A stretch of DNA of 64,000 bases. Source: Tetragonia tetragonoides (lineage: Eukaryota; Streptophyta; Magnoliopsida; Caryophyllales; Aizoaceae). Shown piece after piece: positions 48,201-57,299 of the stretch. Every line of letters begins with the position of its first letter. Positions within the stretch are counted from its first letter, which is position 1. The notes below the pieces were generated by a model, which saw only the letters and a program-made list of their open reading frames with translations, was not told the origin of the DNA and searched no databases. The position numbers and the translations under genes are program-made. The stretch spans positions 15,334,001 to 15,398,000 of the forward strand of contig CM076140.1 in NCBI GenBank assembly GCA_038025085.1, read 5' to 3'.

Positions 48201-50776
48201 TAACTTGGGATCACATTTGGTTTTTAATATTTTAGAATGCTATCTGTATCTGGATATATGCTATAAATTGTTAGAACCTGAATGATGCAAAACCTACAAA
48301 TTTGGTACAATATACTACATAGTATTGAATTCAGTAAAGTACAGTTAAAGTTGGTCTTAAAACTAAACAATTATGGTTCTTGGAGCCTATATAGCAGTGA
48401 GCAAGAAATCAGCGCATACTTGTATGGCTGCTAACACACCACATGGACCTCCTTCATGCTGCACCAGACCCATAGATGTTTCTGGATCAGGACTAAACCT
48501 ACAGCCATGGTGTCAACAACGTCAGCTAAAAGAAGATCAACTTACAAAAATCTTACACAAAAAGATAAATTCCAATATGTTATACAAACAGACCAACAGA
48601 AAAAGAACTGCAAGACTAAGAACATAAAGCATTCAGAGGAAATCATTTGCACTAGGCCCTGGATGGGTCTACAGTTATGTCTATGGTGGTGAGTAGTGGG
48701 CAGAGTTAGGATCCTATAGAGATGATAGCAATTTGCTATTGTGGGTTTGGTTACCTCTAGGGATGGATTTAGTGTCTTGCAAATGAAGCACTTGGATAAT
48801 ATGCTAGATATATTCCTTATCTAGATCCCTTTTCTTTTCTTTTTTGTAACGAGACCCTTTACTTAAGAAACACAAACGCCCTAGTGATAGTATTGTCTCG
48901 TCCCTCCCATACGCGTACACAGCACGTGCCTCGACACAAAAAAGCCTTTTCAATCTCTAACAATGGTCCTCTCCTCCCCCACGTGTTTTGTGTCTTTGTC
49001 CTTGTTAATGTCGGTGTTTCGTGATCGTGCAACCTAGCCCTCTACTATAAAAGAGGTCAATATCTAGAAACTGAGTATATCAGTAGAATTGGTCAATGAT
49101 TAATCTATTGCTCACCTCAGATTGCATGTTTGCAATTACCTCTGGAAACCTTTTCCTCAATGGTTCGCACAACCTACTGGTTCCACTATAGTTGTGAGTG
49201 GTAACCCCCTTTGATCCTTTATCCATATGGTTGGCTGAAGTCTTTATAGCTTGGTGGAATATTATACTTACTGTTTCCCTTCATTTTTTGCAACTTTCTT
49301 CGTGTTAAAAGCTACTATTACTCACTTGTGTTCCTTAATTTGCAAGATTTATAATAAAATCAGCTAAATCCCTTCCACTATACTGCTATCACATTTTATC
49401 CCTAGAGGTGATTAGCCTAGCTCGGTTTTGATCTTGATGAGTCATATCCAAGATTAATTCCTCCATATCCACTAATTCCCTGTCAATCAATCCAAAAACA
49501 CAATCACAGTCCTACTTGTGTGTCCTTATGGTTCTTCGTTTCCTTTTTTTTTGATAAAGAAAAGTCTTATTGCAACTGAAGATAGTAAGCATTACAAACA
49601 AGAGGACAAGTAGTCCTCAAAAGAAAAGCTACTTTACAAATTGCCCCACGTCAGTGAGAGGCAATTTCAAAGTACCTCAATTAATCCAGGAAAGAATTTT
49701 CATCACCAATTTTCTGAAGTACATCAAAATCACAATGCCATGACAAGATAGTCCATGTCACAAATCCAAATTTCCCTACAATGTACTTAAACTCAATTCC
49801 TAAAAGTCACGTTCTTGAACAACAATTTGATCAGGGCAAATACCTAGAACTAGAACACCTTAAAATTCACAAATTTCTTCCTCCCCTAGCCTTTGGATCA
49901 ATTTCAATTCACCTCCATTGATCACTTCTCTCAACTATGTCAAAATCACAATGCCACAACAAGATGGCCAATGTCACAAATCTCCATAGAATGTGGTTAA
50001 ACTCTATCCCTAAAACTCACACTCCAGAACAACAAACTTATCAGGCAAAGACCTTAAACACCTTAACTTCACAAATTTCCTCCTCCCCTATCCTTGCATC
50101 AATTTCAATTTACCTCCACTGATCATGGAAGAATTTTCCCACCCCCTTCTCTCAATTACGTCAAGATCACAATGCCACAACAAAGACATCCCATGTCACA
50201 AGTTTCCTAGATTCTGACTAAACTCTATATTTAAAAACAAAATCCCTCAAATTGACAAAAGATCACCAGCAAATTGAACTTATACAACAAAAGCTCCTAT
50301 CTTCAACAAAACACAATGAAATAAAAATACCAACTTTAAAAACAAAGTTAAAGAATTTACCTTATACCCTGATTAGTCCACTGTGCAAGAATCTCCTTGG
50401 AAACACTTCCCCCAAAAACCATCCCAAACAACTGCTCCGCCTCCTCCACCTTCAACTCCTTCCCCAAACTCTCTCTCCTCCCACACCCCACCTCTGCCAC
50501 AACCGCCGGTCCCTCTTGCGGCTTCACTGGCGGCAGTGGCTGTTGTCTACTGGTTGTCGTCATCGTCATCATCCTTTTCTCGGCCGCAGCCGCCATAAGC
50601 TCCCGCTGAAGCCTCCTACTCCTAGCCTCCGGCGACTCCTCCGGCGCCAAACTCGCCGGAGCTCCACCGTCCCTAGGCTTACTACGCTTCGGCTCCGGCG
50701 GTGAGCTGGTTGGCGGTTGCATACTCATTCTTAACGCCATTTGTAGATCCTCCTCATCTTGTTGGTCCACCATCAT
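39299..50776 (-). CDS. MINDY/FAM188-type deubiquitinase with N-terminal UIM and EF-hand-like loop
   Basis: Seven exons, all with GT..AG introns and matching phase: 50776-50361, 48498-48420, 44519-44383, 44076-43953, 43831-43646, 40280-40209 and 40114-39299; 1830 bases, 609 residues. Start: tandem ATG codons (MMVDQQDEEDLQ). Residues 8-21 (EEDLQMALRMSMQP) fit a ubiquitin-interacting motif. Exon 2 has the catalytic cysteine motif QHEGGPCGVLAAIQ (Cys158), and exon 7 the histidine motif SESHYTVLF (His408). DAQDQSGGGGFI (about 437-448) resembles an EF-hand calcium loop. These mark the MINDY family of cysteine proteases, which trim Lys48-linked ubiquitin chains; it is closest in layout to MINDY-3. 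The end reads RTRWPRASCNWSGDPPSIV. Enzyme activity is inferred from the intact motifs. Confidence 0.92.
40769..42900 (-). mobile_element. LINE remnant in MINDY intron 5
   Basis: On the minus strand, EPDSLWHKVIWSRYD followed by GIGYRVLFWEDVS (41821-42063) is the conserved stretch downstream of reverse transcriptase in plant LINEs. Further on, near 41250-41290, CIWTWRNNRVFQSV matches the segment just before the RNase H domain. Stops and frameshifts are frequent. The element is in the same orientation as the host gene, in the 3.37-kb intron between exons 5 and 6. Borders are approximate. Confidence 0.7.
43480..43590 (-). repeat. SINE copy in MINDY intron 5
   Basis: Read on the minus strand: 'actggaggttttacctgt', 'gttaactccagggcccatgg', 'attagttaagcaaagcttgg', 'acacccatgttatct' and an A-rich tail. 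This matches the copies at 45.7 and 47.1 kb in the opposite orientation and 18.75 kb in the same layout. It lies 55 bases from the exon 5 border. Confidence 0.65.
45660..45777 (+). repeat. SINE copy in MINDY intron 2
   Basis: 'actggaggttttcgtggttt', 'taacttcagggctcatggga', 'ttagtcgggcaaagcccggg' and 'tacccatgttatcg', followed by an A-rich tail; best-preserved 3' region of this SINE family in the window. Just before it, a segment of about 40 bases ('cacctgtttcctt...ttttggaatgaagtga', 45562-45595 and 45624-45665) occurs twice. Confidence 0.65.
47068..47220 (+). repeat. SINE copy with B box in MINDY intron 2
   Basis: 'gagtgggtagttaagctgat' (A-box-like) and 'ctagttcgaaccacc' (B box) lie about 35 bases apart, followed by the family's 3' part 'gttaacttcaaggctcatgg', 'gactagttgggcaaagcctg', 'aacccagg' and an A run at 47212-47219. 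This copy gives the tRNA-related head of the SINE family. Directly after it, a 108-base unit ('gtttttcattttcc...aagtgta') is duplicated in tandem (47220-47400). Confidence 0.65.
47220..47400. repeat. Tandem duplication, 108-bp period
   Basis: 'gtttttcattttccaaat' with 'catactgcctgaactagctt' and 'ttaagtgtaa' occurs at 47220 and 47328 with few changes. The unit includes the 3' end of the preceding SINE ('cacccaggatacccagg'), so the duplication happened after that insertion. Confidence 0.75.
47946..48139. mobile_element. MITE with perfect 8-bp target duplication in MINDY intron 2
   Basis: Inverted ends: ctatgttgctcggactcgg on the left and ttatgtagctcagactc on the right (inverted). Direct copies of tctcccac flank it (47938-47945 and 48140-48147). 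The interior repeats 'gtgtcc' and 'catacccgtgtc' motifs in both orientations. The 8-bp duplication points to a hAT relationship; a Mutator relationship cannot be excluded for a short element. It lies 280 bases from the catalytic-cysteine exon. Confidence 0.75.
49540..49690 (-). repeat. LINE-type 3' end fragment in MINDY intron 1
   Basis: A T run (49547-49555) followed by 'gataaagaaaagtcttattg' and 'gaggacaagtagtcctcaaa' resembles the fragment at 40790-40830 ('gaggacaagaagtcctcacc'). Both read as the A-tailed 3' end of a retroposon on the minus strand. The T run would be the poly(A) tail. Confidence 0.4.
49690..50240. repeat. Tandem repeat in MINDY intron 1, unit ~216-221 bp
   Basis: The segment 'tcaaaatcacaatgcca' starts at 49724, 49940 and (as tcaagatcacaatgcca) 50161. 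Each is followed by 'catgtcacaa' or 'aatgtcacaa', an 'aaactc' block, and, in the first two copies, 'ccttaaaattcacaaatttc...cctcccct' and 'caatttcaattcacctccat' or equivalents. This gives about 2.5 copies of a diverged unit. Confidence 0.8.
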
Positions 50777-51251
50777 CACCAATTTACACCCACCAATGAA
50801 TTTTCTCTCTCTTCAAATCTTTCACTCTCTCCGAATTCTTGTGTATCAGATCCAGATGGGGTTTGTTGAAACGAATTGGGTTTTTCTTGGATGGGATACT
50901 TAACCCCCCAAAAACAAATTTGGATTGAAAAGGAAAGCAATCACAACAATAATATAAGAATCCAAATTGATAAAGTCGAAAAAATTTGGCTAAAAAGGAA
51001 ACGAATTTGGTGCCAAAAAAAGGAGTGTTTTTTAAACGGGAAAGTAATCTCAAAGGATTTCTTGATAAGAGGTAATTCCGATCACTCACCGGCTATGGTG
51101 GTGTTGTGTTGGGACTTGGGAGTTTAACGTTTTTGATGAAATGACGTCGTTTTGGGGGGAATTTACAGGAGAGAAGAGTCAAGGAGGTGATAGGATTATT
51201 TTTTTTTTTTATATTTTTTATTTGTGGTGGAGGGAAGGAGTGGGTTGTGAC

Positions 51252-52038
51252 TAGGGATGTAAATGGATACTCCATTCGCGGATATCCGCACTATCTAACC
51301 CGAATATATGGATCAAAACCCGAATAAACGGATCCTTAAGAGGATGGTGGATGGAGCAGGTGACGGATCGGGTAGGATTCGGGTGGACATTTTCCACCCG
51401 CGAACCCGACCCGCTAAAACCATCCATCATCCATTTAATTAAAAAAAAAAGGAAAAAAAATATAAATATAAATTTTGAGCTAGCAGGGAGCAAGGGCTCC
51501 GGCTTGCTGAGGATAAAATCAACGTCAGTGGACTCGAATTTGTAAACACCATCATGCAAGGTGATTGGAGCACTGGGGCCAGTATTCAGTGTTTCGATCT
51601 GAGTATAGGAGTAGGGAATACTGCAGGAGGATTTTTTGGCAATCAGTCCGATTTTAACAAAAGACCTCGGAGGCACGTCCAGTGCGTAGTTAAAAATTGA
51701 TGGGCAAAATAATCCCAAATGACTTGTAATTTATAGGTTTGGAAAAAGCCATAAAGGCCTGAGGGTTCGAGTCCAGGCATAAGCAGAGCTTTTCAGCTGA
51801 CTTATACGCCACGTACAATAACTTTCCTCGCATGTGATGCTGAAACCTCATTTTATAAACCATACTTATGCAAACATCACTAAACCGTTTATCATCCAAT
51901 CCATCCGTTTAAACCGTGGATGATGGATGGAGTGGATTAGGATTGGATGGTTCGCGGGTGATGGATGGAGCGGATGGATTTCGCGGATGGAGCGGATGAT
52001 GGTCCACCCGACCCGAATCCGATCCATTTACATCCCTA
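51252..52038. mobile_element. hAT-like element with captured gene fragment upstream of the MINDY gene
   Basis: Ends tagggatgtaaatggata and atccatttacatcccta are inverted repeats. The target duplication gttgtgac is perfect (51244-51251 and 52039-52046), which identifies hAT. Subterminal regions are full of ggatgga/cggatgga and gacccg motifs. The middle (51465-51720) has a higher-complexity minus-strand coding fragment, listed separately. It lies about 475 bases upstream of the MINDY start codon, so it may sit in that gene's promoter. Confidence 0.9.
51465..51718 (-). pseudogene. Captured fragment resembling the aerolysin-like module of amaranthin-type lectins
   Basis: Inside the hAT element, the minus-strand frame reads NYALDVPPRSFVKIGLIAKK, SSCSIPYSYTQIETLNTG and LHDGVYKFESTDVDFI. 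The spacing of 'VPP', a 'PYSYTQ' block and 'DGVY' recalls the C-terminal part of the pore-forming-type module of plant amaranthin-like lectins. That is recognition by eye of a divergent family, not a search result. It is short, starts and ends in transposon sequence, and lacks any lectin domain, so it is not a functional gene. It may instead derive from another beta-rich protein family. Confidence 0.45.
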
Positions 52039-52046
52039 GTTGTGAC

Positions 52047-53567
52047 GAGTTTTGGCTTTTGGGCCTGCATGGTTTTAAACTTTAAACTTTAAAGGCTTCT
52101 AAGGTGGAGTTTAGGTGAAACCATGGTAGATGAGGTATTCTCTAGAGTTTTTTCGATTAGTTTAGTTGAAAAGTGGTTTCAATGTTAGTTTTTCCTTGTA
52201 AAAGCATAAGTTTTTTTTATCAATGCACGAAAAAAAAAAAAAAAAAAAAGTTTGTTCATCATCTCTTTTTACCACATTCTCCCCTCCTGCAATAAAAATC
52301 AATATAATGCTAATAGTAATAAGTTCAGTCCATAAAATTTAGTCTTTTCTATTAATTAAAATAATGATTTCTTTTTGACAAGTTTTAACATATAAGAAAG
52401 TATTATTGAGCTTGAGTTTAACCCTTCTCAATTTGCGCTCATTTCAAAAAAAATCAAGTTCGAGTCGAGTAGGGATCGAGCTTCAAAATCACAAGCTCGA
52501 CTCGACTCGTTTAAATTTTATTGTGTTTCAAGTCGAGTTCGAGCTTTTATCAATCTCCTTGTTTCTAAAATGATTTCAAATTATAAACATATAACTTGAT
52601 TTGTGATGACTTTTAAGCAGGAATACACGTCTCGGATATCAAACAAACATGTTCCTCTCGCATATACACACATTGCACTAAAATAATACACCTATATCTA
52701 TCAAAAGTGAAATTCAAACCAAATTTGATTAAATAATTTTTGAAATTTACCTTTTTAAATGTAAATATTTATAATTTTTTTTATAATATTTACACATCGA
52801 GTAGCTCGCGAGCTTATCGAGCCGAATTGAAGGCTAGCTCGGCTCGACTCGTTTAGGTTACGAGTCGAACTCGAGTTCGAGCCGAGTTTGACTCGAGTTG
52901 AGCTATCTTCGAGTTGGGATCGAATCAATCTCGAGTAGCTCGTCGAGTTGGCCCGCTTGATTAGCATCCCTAATGAGAGTAAGGCATTGTAGATTATATA
53001 GTTGACAAAATCCAAGCATACTGGAGTAGATTGTGAAAGAACAATGTCCCCCGTGTAGAAATGTCTAAATCACAAGTATACTACCATGTAGAATTTCCTT
53101 AATATTGGAATTGAGATGATAGATGAGCAAACTTCAAATTTGTTCATGCTCAAGCAGGCCATTTGGTCATTTTTAGACCCTTTTTCCGGCTCATGAGCAA
53201 GAAGGGATGAGCAAGAATGGGCCATATTTATTCATGCTCCAAATGTAGCAACATGGTTGATCATTCACAAGTCACAACTTGCCAATACAAAGAGACAGAA
53301 AGGATTACAAAGTTTGAAAATTATTAATTAACAAATAAGCATATACAACATTACACTCATGGTTCTTTTGATAATTAAATACAATAAAAAAAAAAAAGGG
53401 TAGTAAAAATAAAGAAAAAGAAAATAACAAAAGAGTTTTCTTTTCTTGAAACTCCCCTCGCTAAAATCTGTGTTTTTTTTTTTGAGGGGATTGAGGATTA
53501 ACCTTGCGGCAAAAGACGTAATTCGAGCACATCACCGTTGTGACAAGTCTCACTAAGTCTCACCTTG
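52047..53567. other. Spacer upstream of MINDY, with hAT-like remnant
   Basis: About 52400-52972 carries many ctcga/gagctcg/cgagtcg motifs and ends 'ttgattagcatcccta', the right end of a hAT-like element of the 'tagggatgctaatcaa' type. The left end is lost. The rest is AT-rich, including an A run at 52229-52248, and holds the 3' flank of the F-box gene near 53.5 kb. No gene is supported. Confidence 0.5.
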
Positions 53568-54743
53568 TTAAATCATAGGTCTGAACCATAAAGGGGTACA
53601 AAAGTCTGAACGAAAGTCACCACCTTCATAATAAGGAATAAAATCTGAATCTGGGTCCCCCACGTCATAGAAACCCATGTCATGGCCACCAAATTCTCTT
53701 GGCCAACTCCAATATTGGGTTTCATCATCTGTAAAATAAATTCGATTACGAGCACAATTACTAGAGTTCAAGACGCTCACAAACATAGAGTGATTATCAC
53801 CAATAAAAAATGCAACGTCTCCCACATCATAAACTTCCTTCCACTCTTTGGTGTCGAAATTTGGTTTAAACACCGCAAAGTCAAGAGTTTCATAACAAAT
53901 ATCCTCGTCTGCCTTATTAGGATTTCCCTCTTCCGGAACCTCGATCTTATATCGCATCACTACAAGCAAGTCATTGTAAGAGTTCACCAAGTACACTTGA
54001 TTATCTGTTATCGCAATTTTATACCTATTTTCTTGGATATTAGTCGGAGGTGAAGGTAATAGATCCCTTATATGTGGAGAGCTACTATCAATGTCACAAT
54101 ATCTTATTGGCCCATCACCATAAACGACGAGTATTTTACCATTCCAATAACAAATGTCATGTGCACCCTGAGCCCTGTCGGCGGATGAACCCTCTATGTG
54201 AGTCCATGCTTGATCTCCGGGACTCGCGAATGCCAAATGATTCATTGAACTACAAATACACATGACAAGAAACTTATCAAGGATTCGTAGGACAATTGCC
54301 TTACTCACAAAGCTCTTACGAAGCCACTCATCGGATACTTTTACTTTTGTTGGTTGGTTAGGCAAGGTTGATAGGTGCGGGAGGCAAAGTTGAGCTTTCG
54401 TTAATGGGTTAAAAAGATGCATTTCCCCGTTAAGGCCAACTGTCACAAGCCAACCATAGGTTGAACCCCAACACCTCCTCCCAAAAGTCTCAGGGAGCTT
54501 CAAGTGATAGCACCGGTTTGAACTAAGGCTATACAATTTCCTAAAACACTCCGGGTTTTCTTTGGTGTTCTCAGCTAGAAGAAGCCAAGGCGTTATTTTC
54601 GACTGGCTAATCTCTTTCACCATGGTATATGCATACTTCCATGAATGACATACAGCACAAAAACGAATACAATCATCAATGGAATCGATTTTCAGCACAA
54701 TGGCCCCCAAGATATCAAATGGAAGTTCAGACCAATCTCCCAT
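53568..54743 (-). CDS. F-box protein with DUF295 domain
   Basis: 391 codons, ATG at 54743, TAA at 53568, single coding exon. The N-terminus MGDWSELPFDILGAIVLKID, then CIRFCAVCHSWKYAY, is an F-box, the SKP1-binding motif of SCF ubiquitin ligases. The rest has the layout of the plant DUF295 family: WLLLAENTKENPECFRKLYS, GWLVTVGLNGEMHLFNPLT, DKFLVMC, YETLDFAVFKPNF, DVAFFIGDNHSMFVS, and the signature NRIYFTDDETQYWSW near residue 340. The family's C-terminal half is usually a kelch-like propeller thought to hold the substrate. The target is unknown. The sequence looks intact and typical in length. Confidence 0.93.
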   Translation of the reverse strand: MGDWSELPFDILGAIVLKIDSIDDCIRFCAVCHSWKYAYTMVKEISQSKITPWLLLAENTKENPECFRKLYSLSSNRCYHLKLPETFGRRCWGSTYGWLVTVGLNGEMHLFNPLTKAQLCLPHLSTLPNQPTKVKVSDEWLRKSFVSKAIVLRILDKFLVMCICSSMNHLAFASPGDQAWTHIEGSSADRAQGAHDICYWNGKILVVYGDGPIRYCDIDSSSPHIRDLLPSPPTNIQENRYKIAITDNQVYLVNSYNDLLVVMRYKIEVPEEGNPNKADEDICYETLDFAVFKPNFDTKEWKEVYDVGDVAFFIGDNHSMFVSVLNSSNCARNRIYFTDDETQYWSWPREFGGHDMGFYDVGDPDSDFIPYYEGGDFRSDFCTPLWFRPMI

Positions 54744-54972
54744 ACCTTTAACACACCGGACAAAATAAGTTTAGTACCTCCTTGTAATTCCTGCATAAAT
54801 TCAAAATGCAATTTATATAACCACCACCAATTCACCATAAATCTAAGATTTATAAAATCCATAAAGGGTCTAATAACATAAAGGAAACCAAAGGGTTTAT
54901 TTTTAAGTAATGGTCAGATCCACAACATGTAGTATTAAAGTTTATCATTAATATTGCCAAGAGAGGTTATTA

Positions 54973-55569
54973 TTATTATTTTTTTTTGATACGAGGAACT
55001 CTCAGCCACTACTCGAATTACTCTTCGAGTATGCACCGGATAAACCCCGAGTGCAGTAGCGGATCCAGGAAAAAAATTCACTGAGGGCACCATCTTATTT
55101 TTTTTAAAAAAAAACTAATTATAAATATTATAGTGTCCAGAGGTGAAGAAACAATGAGTAATGTGTGAGAGAGAGGGGTTGAGAGAAGTTACTGTTTTTT
55201 TGTTCTTTTTTTTTCCCCCTCTCTTTTTATCTCTTCTCAGCTTGCTACAGTAGTGCCGCACTTCTTGTTTTTTGGTTTGGGCTGGGTTTTTACACTTTTA
55301 CTGGCTATTGGGTTTATTTATAGGGGGCACTTCATGCTTTTGAGTGGGGCACTTGCTTAGATATGTAAATCATTACCAAACAAGCACAAGTTTCAGTGGG
55401 GGCCCATCCCCCTTGTCCTTCACCTATAAATCCGCCCCAACATACACCAGACAAGCCAACAAGATAAATCTTGTAGACAGGTTCAGCAAATAGGCCTAGT
55501 GGGAATTGAACCCACGACCTTTGTCATGAAATATCAACCCCACGACCAACTCCACTACCCCTTTCAGGA
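54973..55569 (-). repeat. tRNA-derived SINE with perfect 15-bp target duplication
   Basis: The target duplication caagaggttatta-type (full form CAAGAGAGGTTATTA) occurs at 54958-54972 and 55570-55584. On the minus strand the element begins near 55569. It has an A box (tagtggagttgg, about 55548) and a B box (gggttcaattccca, about 55510), then a body with 'gataaatcttgtagac' read inverted, and ends in a T run on the plus strand (54981-54989), i.e. a poly(A) tail. These are the hallmarks of polymerase III-transcribed SINE retroposition. A hAT-like block (about 55064-55437) interrupts the body. Confidence 0.8.
55064..55437. mobile_element. hAT-like MITE nested in the SINE
   Basis: The left end 'cagtagcggatccaggaa' resembles the common plant motif seen also at 18428 (cagtggcgtatccac). 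The right end 'cctataaatccgcccc' is a partial inverted match. The SINE sequence continues on both sides ('gcaccggataaaccccg' and 'acaccagacaagccaac'). The target duplication is unclear. Confidence 0.5.
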
Positions 55570-56022
55570 CAAGAGAGGTTATTAGTTGCAATTGAGAAAT
55601 AATTGGTATAGGAAGGATACTTTTCCAACTAAAATAATTTTTGAAGCCAAAGAGGGAAAATAAAATACAACAAGAAACCACATTGAGGGCGTGTGTTCAT
55701 GCATGCAAGGTGGAAACTTCAACTGTTGAACATTCAAAAACCTTTGAGCATTTTAAAAATAAAGATGCTTTTGAAAATTAAAGGTGAGTCAAGCATTATC
55801 AAATTACATTTAGCAAGCAACTACAAGTACTCTATTATATATGTTTAAAAAGTGCCTTGTTTTTCTAGGAAATTTGCAGTAAAACGTAGGGAAATAGAAA
55901 AGAAAAAGAGGAATTAGTATTTTCATCATTTGAATCATGAAAGGAATGAATATTTTGTTTTCTCTAGTATGCTAGAAAAAGAAAGGAAATAAACTTCTTC
56001 TTTTTTGTTGCAATTAAACTTA

Positions 56023-56262
56023 GGGTGCGTTCTTTAGAGCTTACACGCTCACTTCAATTCAGTTCAGATGTCAATTCAGTGATTTTCAGTTAAGATAAGT
56101 GATTCAGTTCGTTTCATTGGTGTTGAGTTCCGATGCATATTTTATGTGTCACATATCAAGTTGTGTTCAGTTCAATTCAGTGGTGTCCAGTTCAGTTTAG
56201 TGGTTTCCAGTTCAATGGTCTTGAATTCAGTTCTGAAAAGTTCAGCTCTAAATAATGCACTC
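56023..56262. mobile_element. Tourist-like MITE 1 of 3
   Basis: Inverted ends gggtgcgttctttagagc and gagtgcattatttagagc (right, inverted) are flanked by TTA (56020-56022, 56263-56265). The interior is made of 'ttcagttcagtt' type repeats. Confidence 0.75.
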
Positions 56263-56265
56263 TTA

Positions 56266-56406
56266 GAGCTTGTTCTCTTCAACTTATCCACTTATCCCTG
56301 AAGAAGTTACTACTTTCAGTTCAGTTCGGTAAACACAATTACAAATTTACTCTTTGTAATTGTAGATTCAGTAAAATAAGTTCGGAAAGGTGAAGTGAAG
56401 AGGACC
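56266..56406. mobile_element. Tourist-like MITE 2 of 3
   Basis: Starts gagcttgttctcttcaac directly after the TTA that ends MITE 1 and finishes 'gtgaagtgaagaggacc' before TTA (56407-56409). The ends are a moderate inverted match (gttctcttcaac against gtcctcttcact). Confidence 0.6.
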
Positions 56407-56409
56407 TTA

Positions 56410-56502
56410 GGCCCCGCTCTCTCCAATTTCTTATTGCATTATTCAGTAATTACTTTTATGAAGATAAATTCGGTAAAAAGAAGTTGAAGAGAACGGGAAA
56501 AC
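56410..56502. mobile_element. Tourist-like MITE 3 of 3, partial
   Basis: Begins gccccgctctctccaatttc after the TTA that ends MITE 2 and finishes 'gaagttgaagagaacggg', an imperfect inverted match. The right-hand TTA is missing, so the copy is truncated or its end has mutated. Confidence 0.45.
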
Positions 56503-57182
56503 CAAGTTTTAATTCCTTCCATCCTTACGGCAAAATTATTTTCTGATTCTTTACTGACTCCTAACTACACAAGTTGTTTTTGTATCCTTTTCGAATACTA
56601 TTCACCCAAAATCTCACCAACAATTACTCTATAGAAACTATAAACAGGATTTTATTGTCATAGCAAACAAAATAATAATCAACCACATAACACAATTAAT
56701 AAAGCCATTAAGCTCGCAAATAAAGTATCGTATCAGCAATAATCTCCCTTAAAAAAAATTATACTCCATCAAAGTTAATTTAAAAAGATTCTAAATTTAC
56801 AAAAGAACACAACCACAGAAAGTTCAATTCAATTCATGAATTAATAAAACATCAATTTTGCATCGAAACAAAAGAGGTAAAATAAAAACAAAACAAAAAA
56901 AAACACAACGAAAATCCAAAATTTAGAACTGAAACATACCTTCCTGTTCTCTGGGCTTCTCGCAGATGTTTCCCCTTCTTTTGTACCGAACCAACTATAT
57001 TGATTACCGACACAAAGCTTTTAATTACGAGATATATTGAAAAGAAAAAGGAAAAGAAAACTGAGAGAGAGAGAGAGTGGTTTGAGAGGCCTGGCTCCTT
57101 GTGTACTTTCTCTGAACTCCTTTTGTAAGTACAATTCAAGGATTACGGTGAGGTGAGATTTTAGAGGGGCAGCCGGGCAGGG

Positions 57183-57192
57183 CATATATATA
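57183..57192 (-). promoter_or_regulatory. F-box gene TATA box
   Basis: The minus strand reads ccgagtatatatatgccc. The expected transcription start is about 30 bases further, near 57155. The leader then runs through a (CT)n segment at about 57061-57076 to the donor at 56939. Confidence 0.55.
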
Positions 57193-57299
57193 CTCGGTTA
57201 TTTTATTATACTTTTATTTTTTGGGGAAAAAAAAAAGATTGGTTTCATTATTTTATTTTATTTTAAATTTTTTTTGAGAATTTTTTTTTTAAAAGACAA

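Larger units (their letters stand above)
54744..57160 (-). other. F-box gene 5' leader, 2.1-kb intron, upstream exon
   Basis: The coding exon extends to an acceptor (aatttatgcag) with exon border 54790. A matching donor (caggaag|gtatgt) ends an upstream non-coding exon at 56940, which begins near 57155 below a TATA box. The intron (54791-56939) holds a SINE with a nested insertion and three adjacent MITEs, listed separately. About 56510-56930 in the intron shows nothing recognisable. Confidence 0.55.

Noticed and set aside
49690..50240. CRISPR-like or satellite array
   Set aside because: Only about 2.5 diverged copies of a ~216-bp unit without spacers; it is a local intronic tandem duplication.
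50252..50704. 150-codon plus-strand frame over MINDY exon 1
   Set aside because: Shadow of the real minus-strand exon, which has the UIM, correct splice phase and continuation into the catalytic exon.
55490..55565. Possible tRNA gene (A and B boxes)
   Set aside because: The boxes belong to a SINE with poly(A) end and a 15-bp target duplication, and no cloverleaf-forming acceptor stem is evident.
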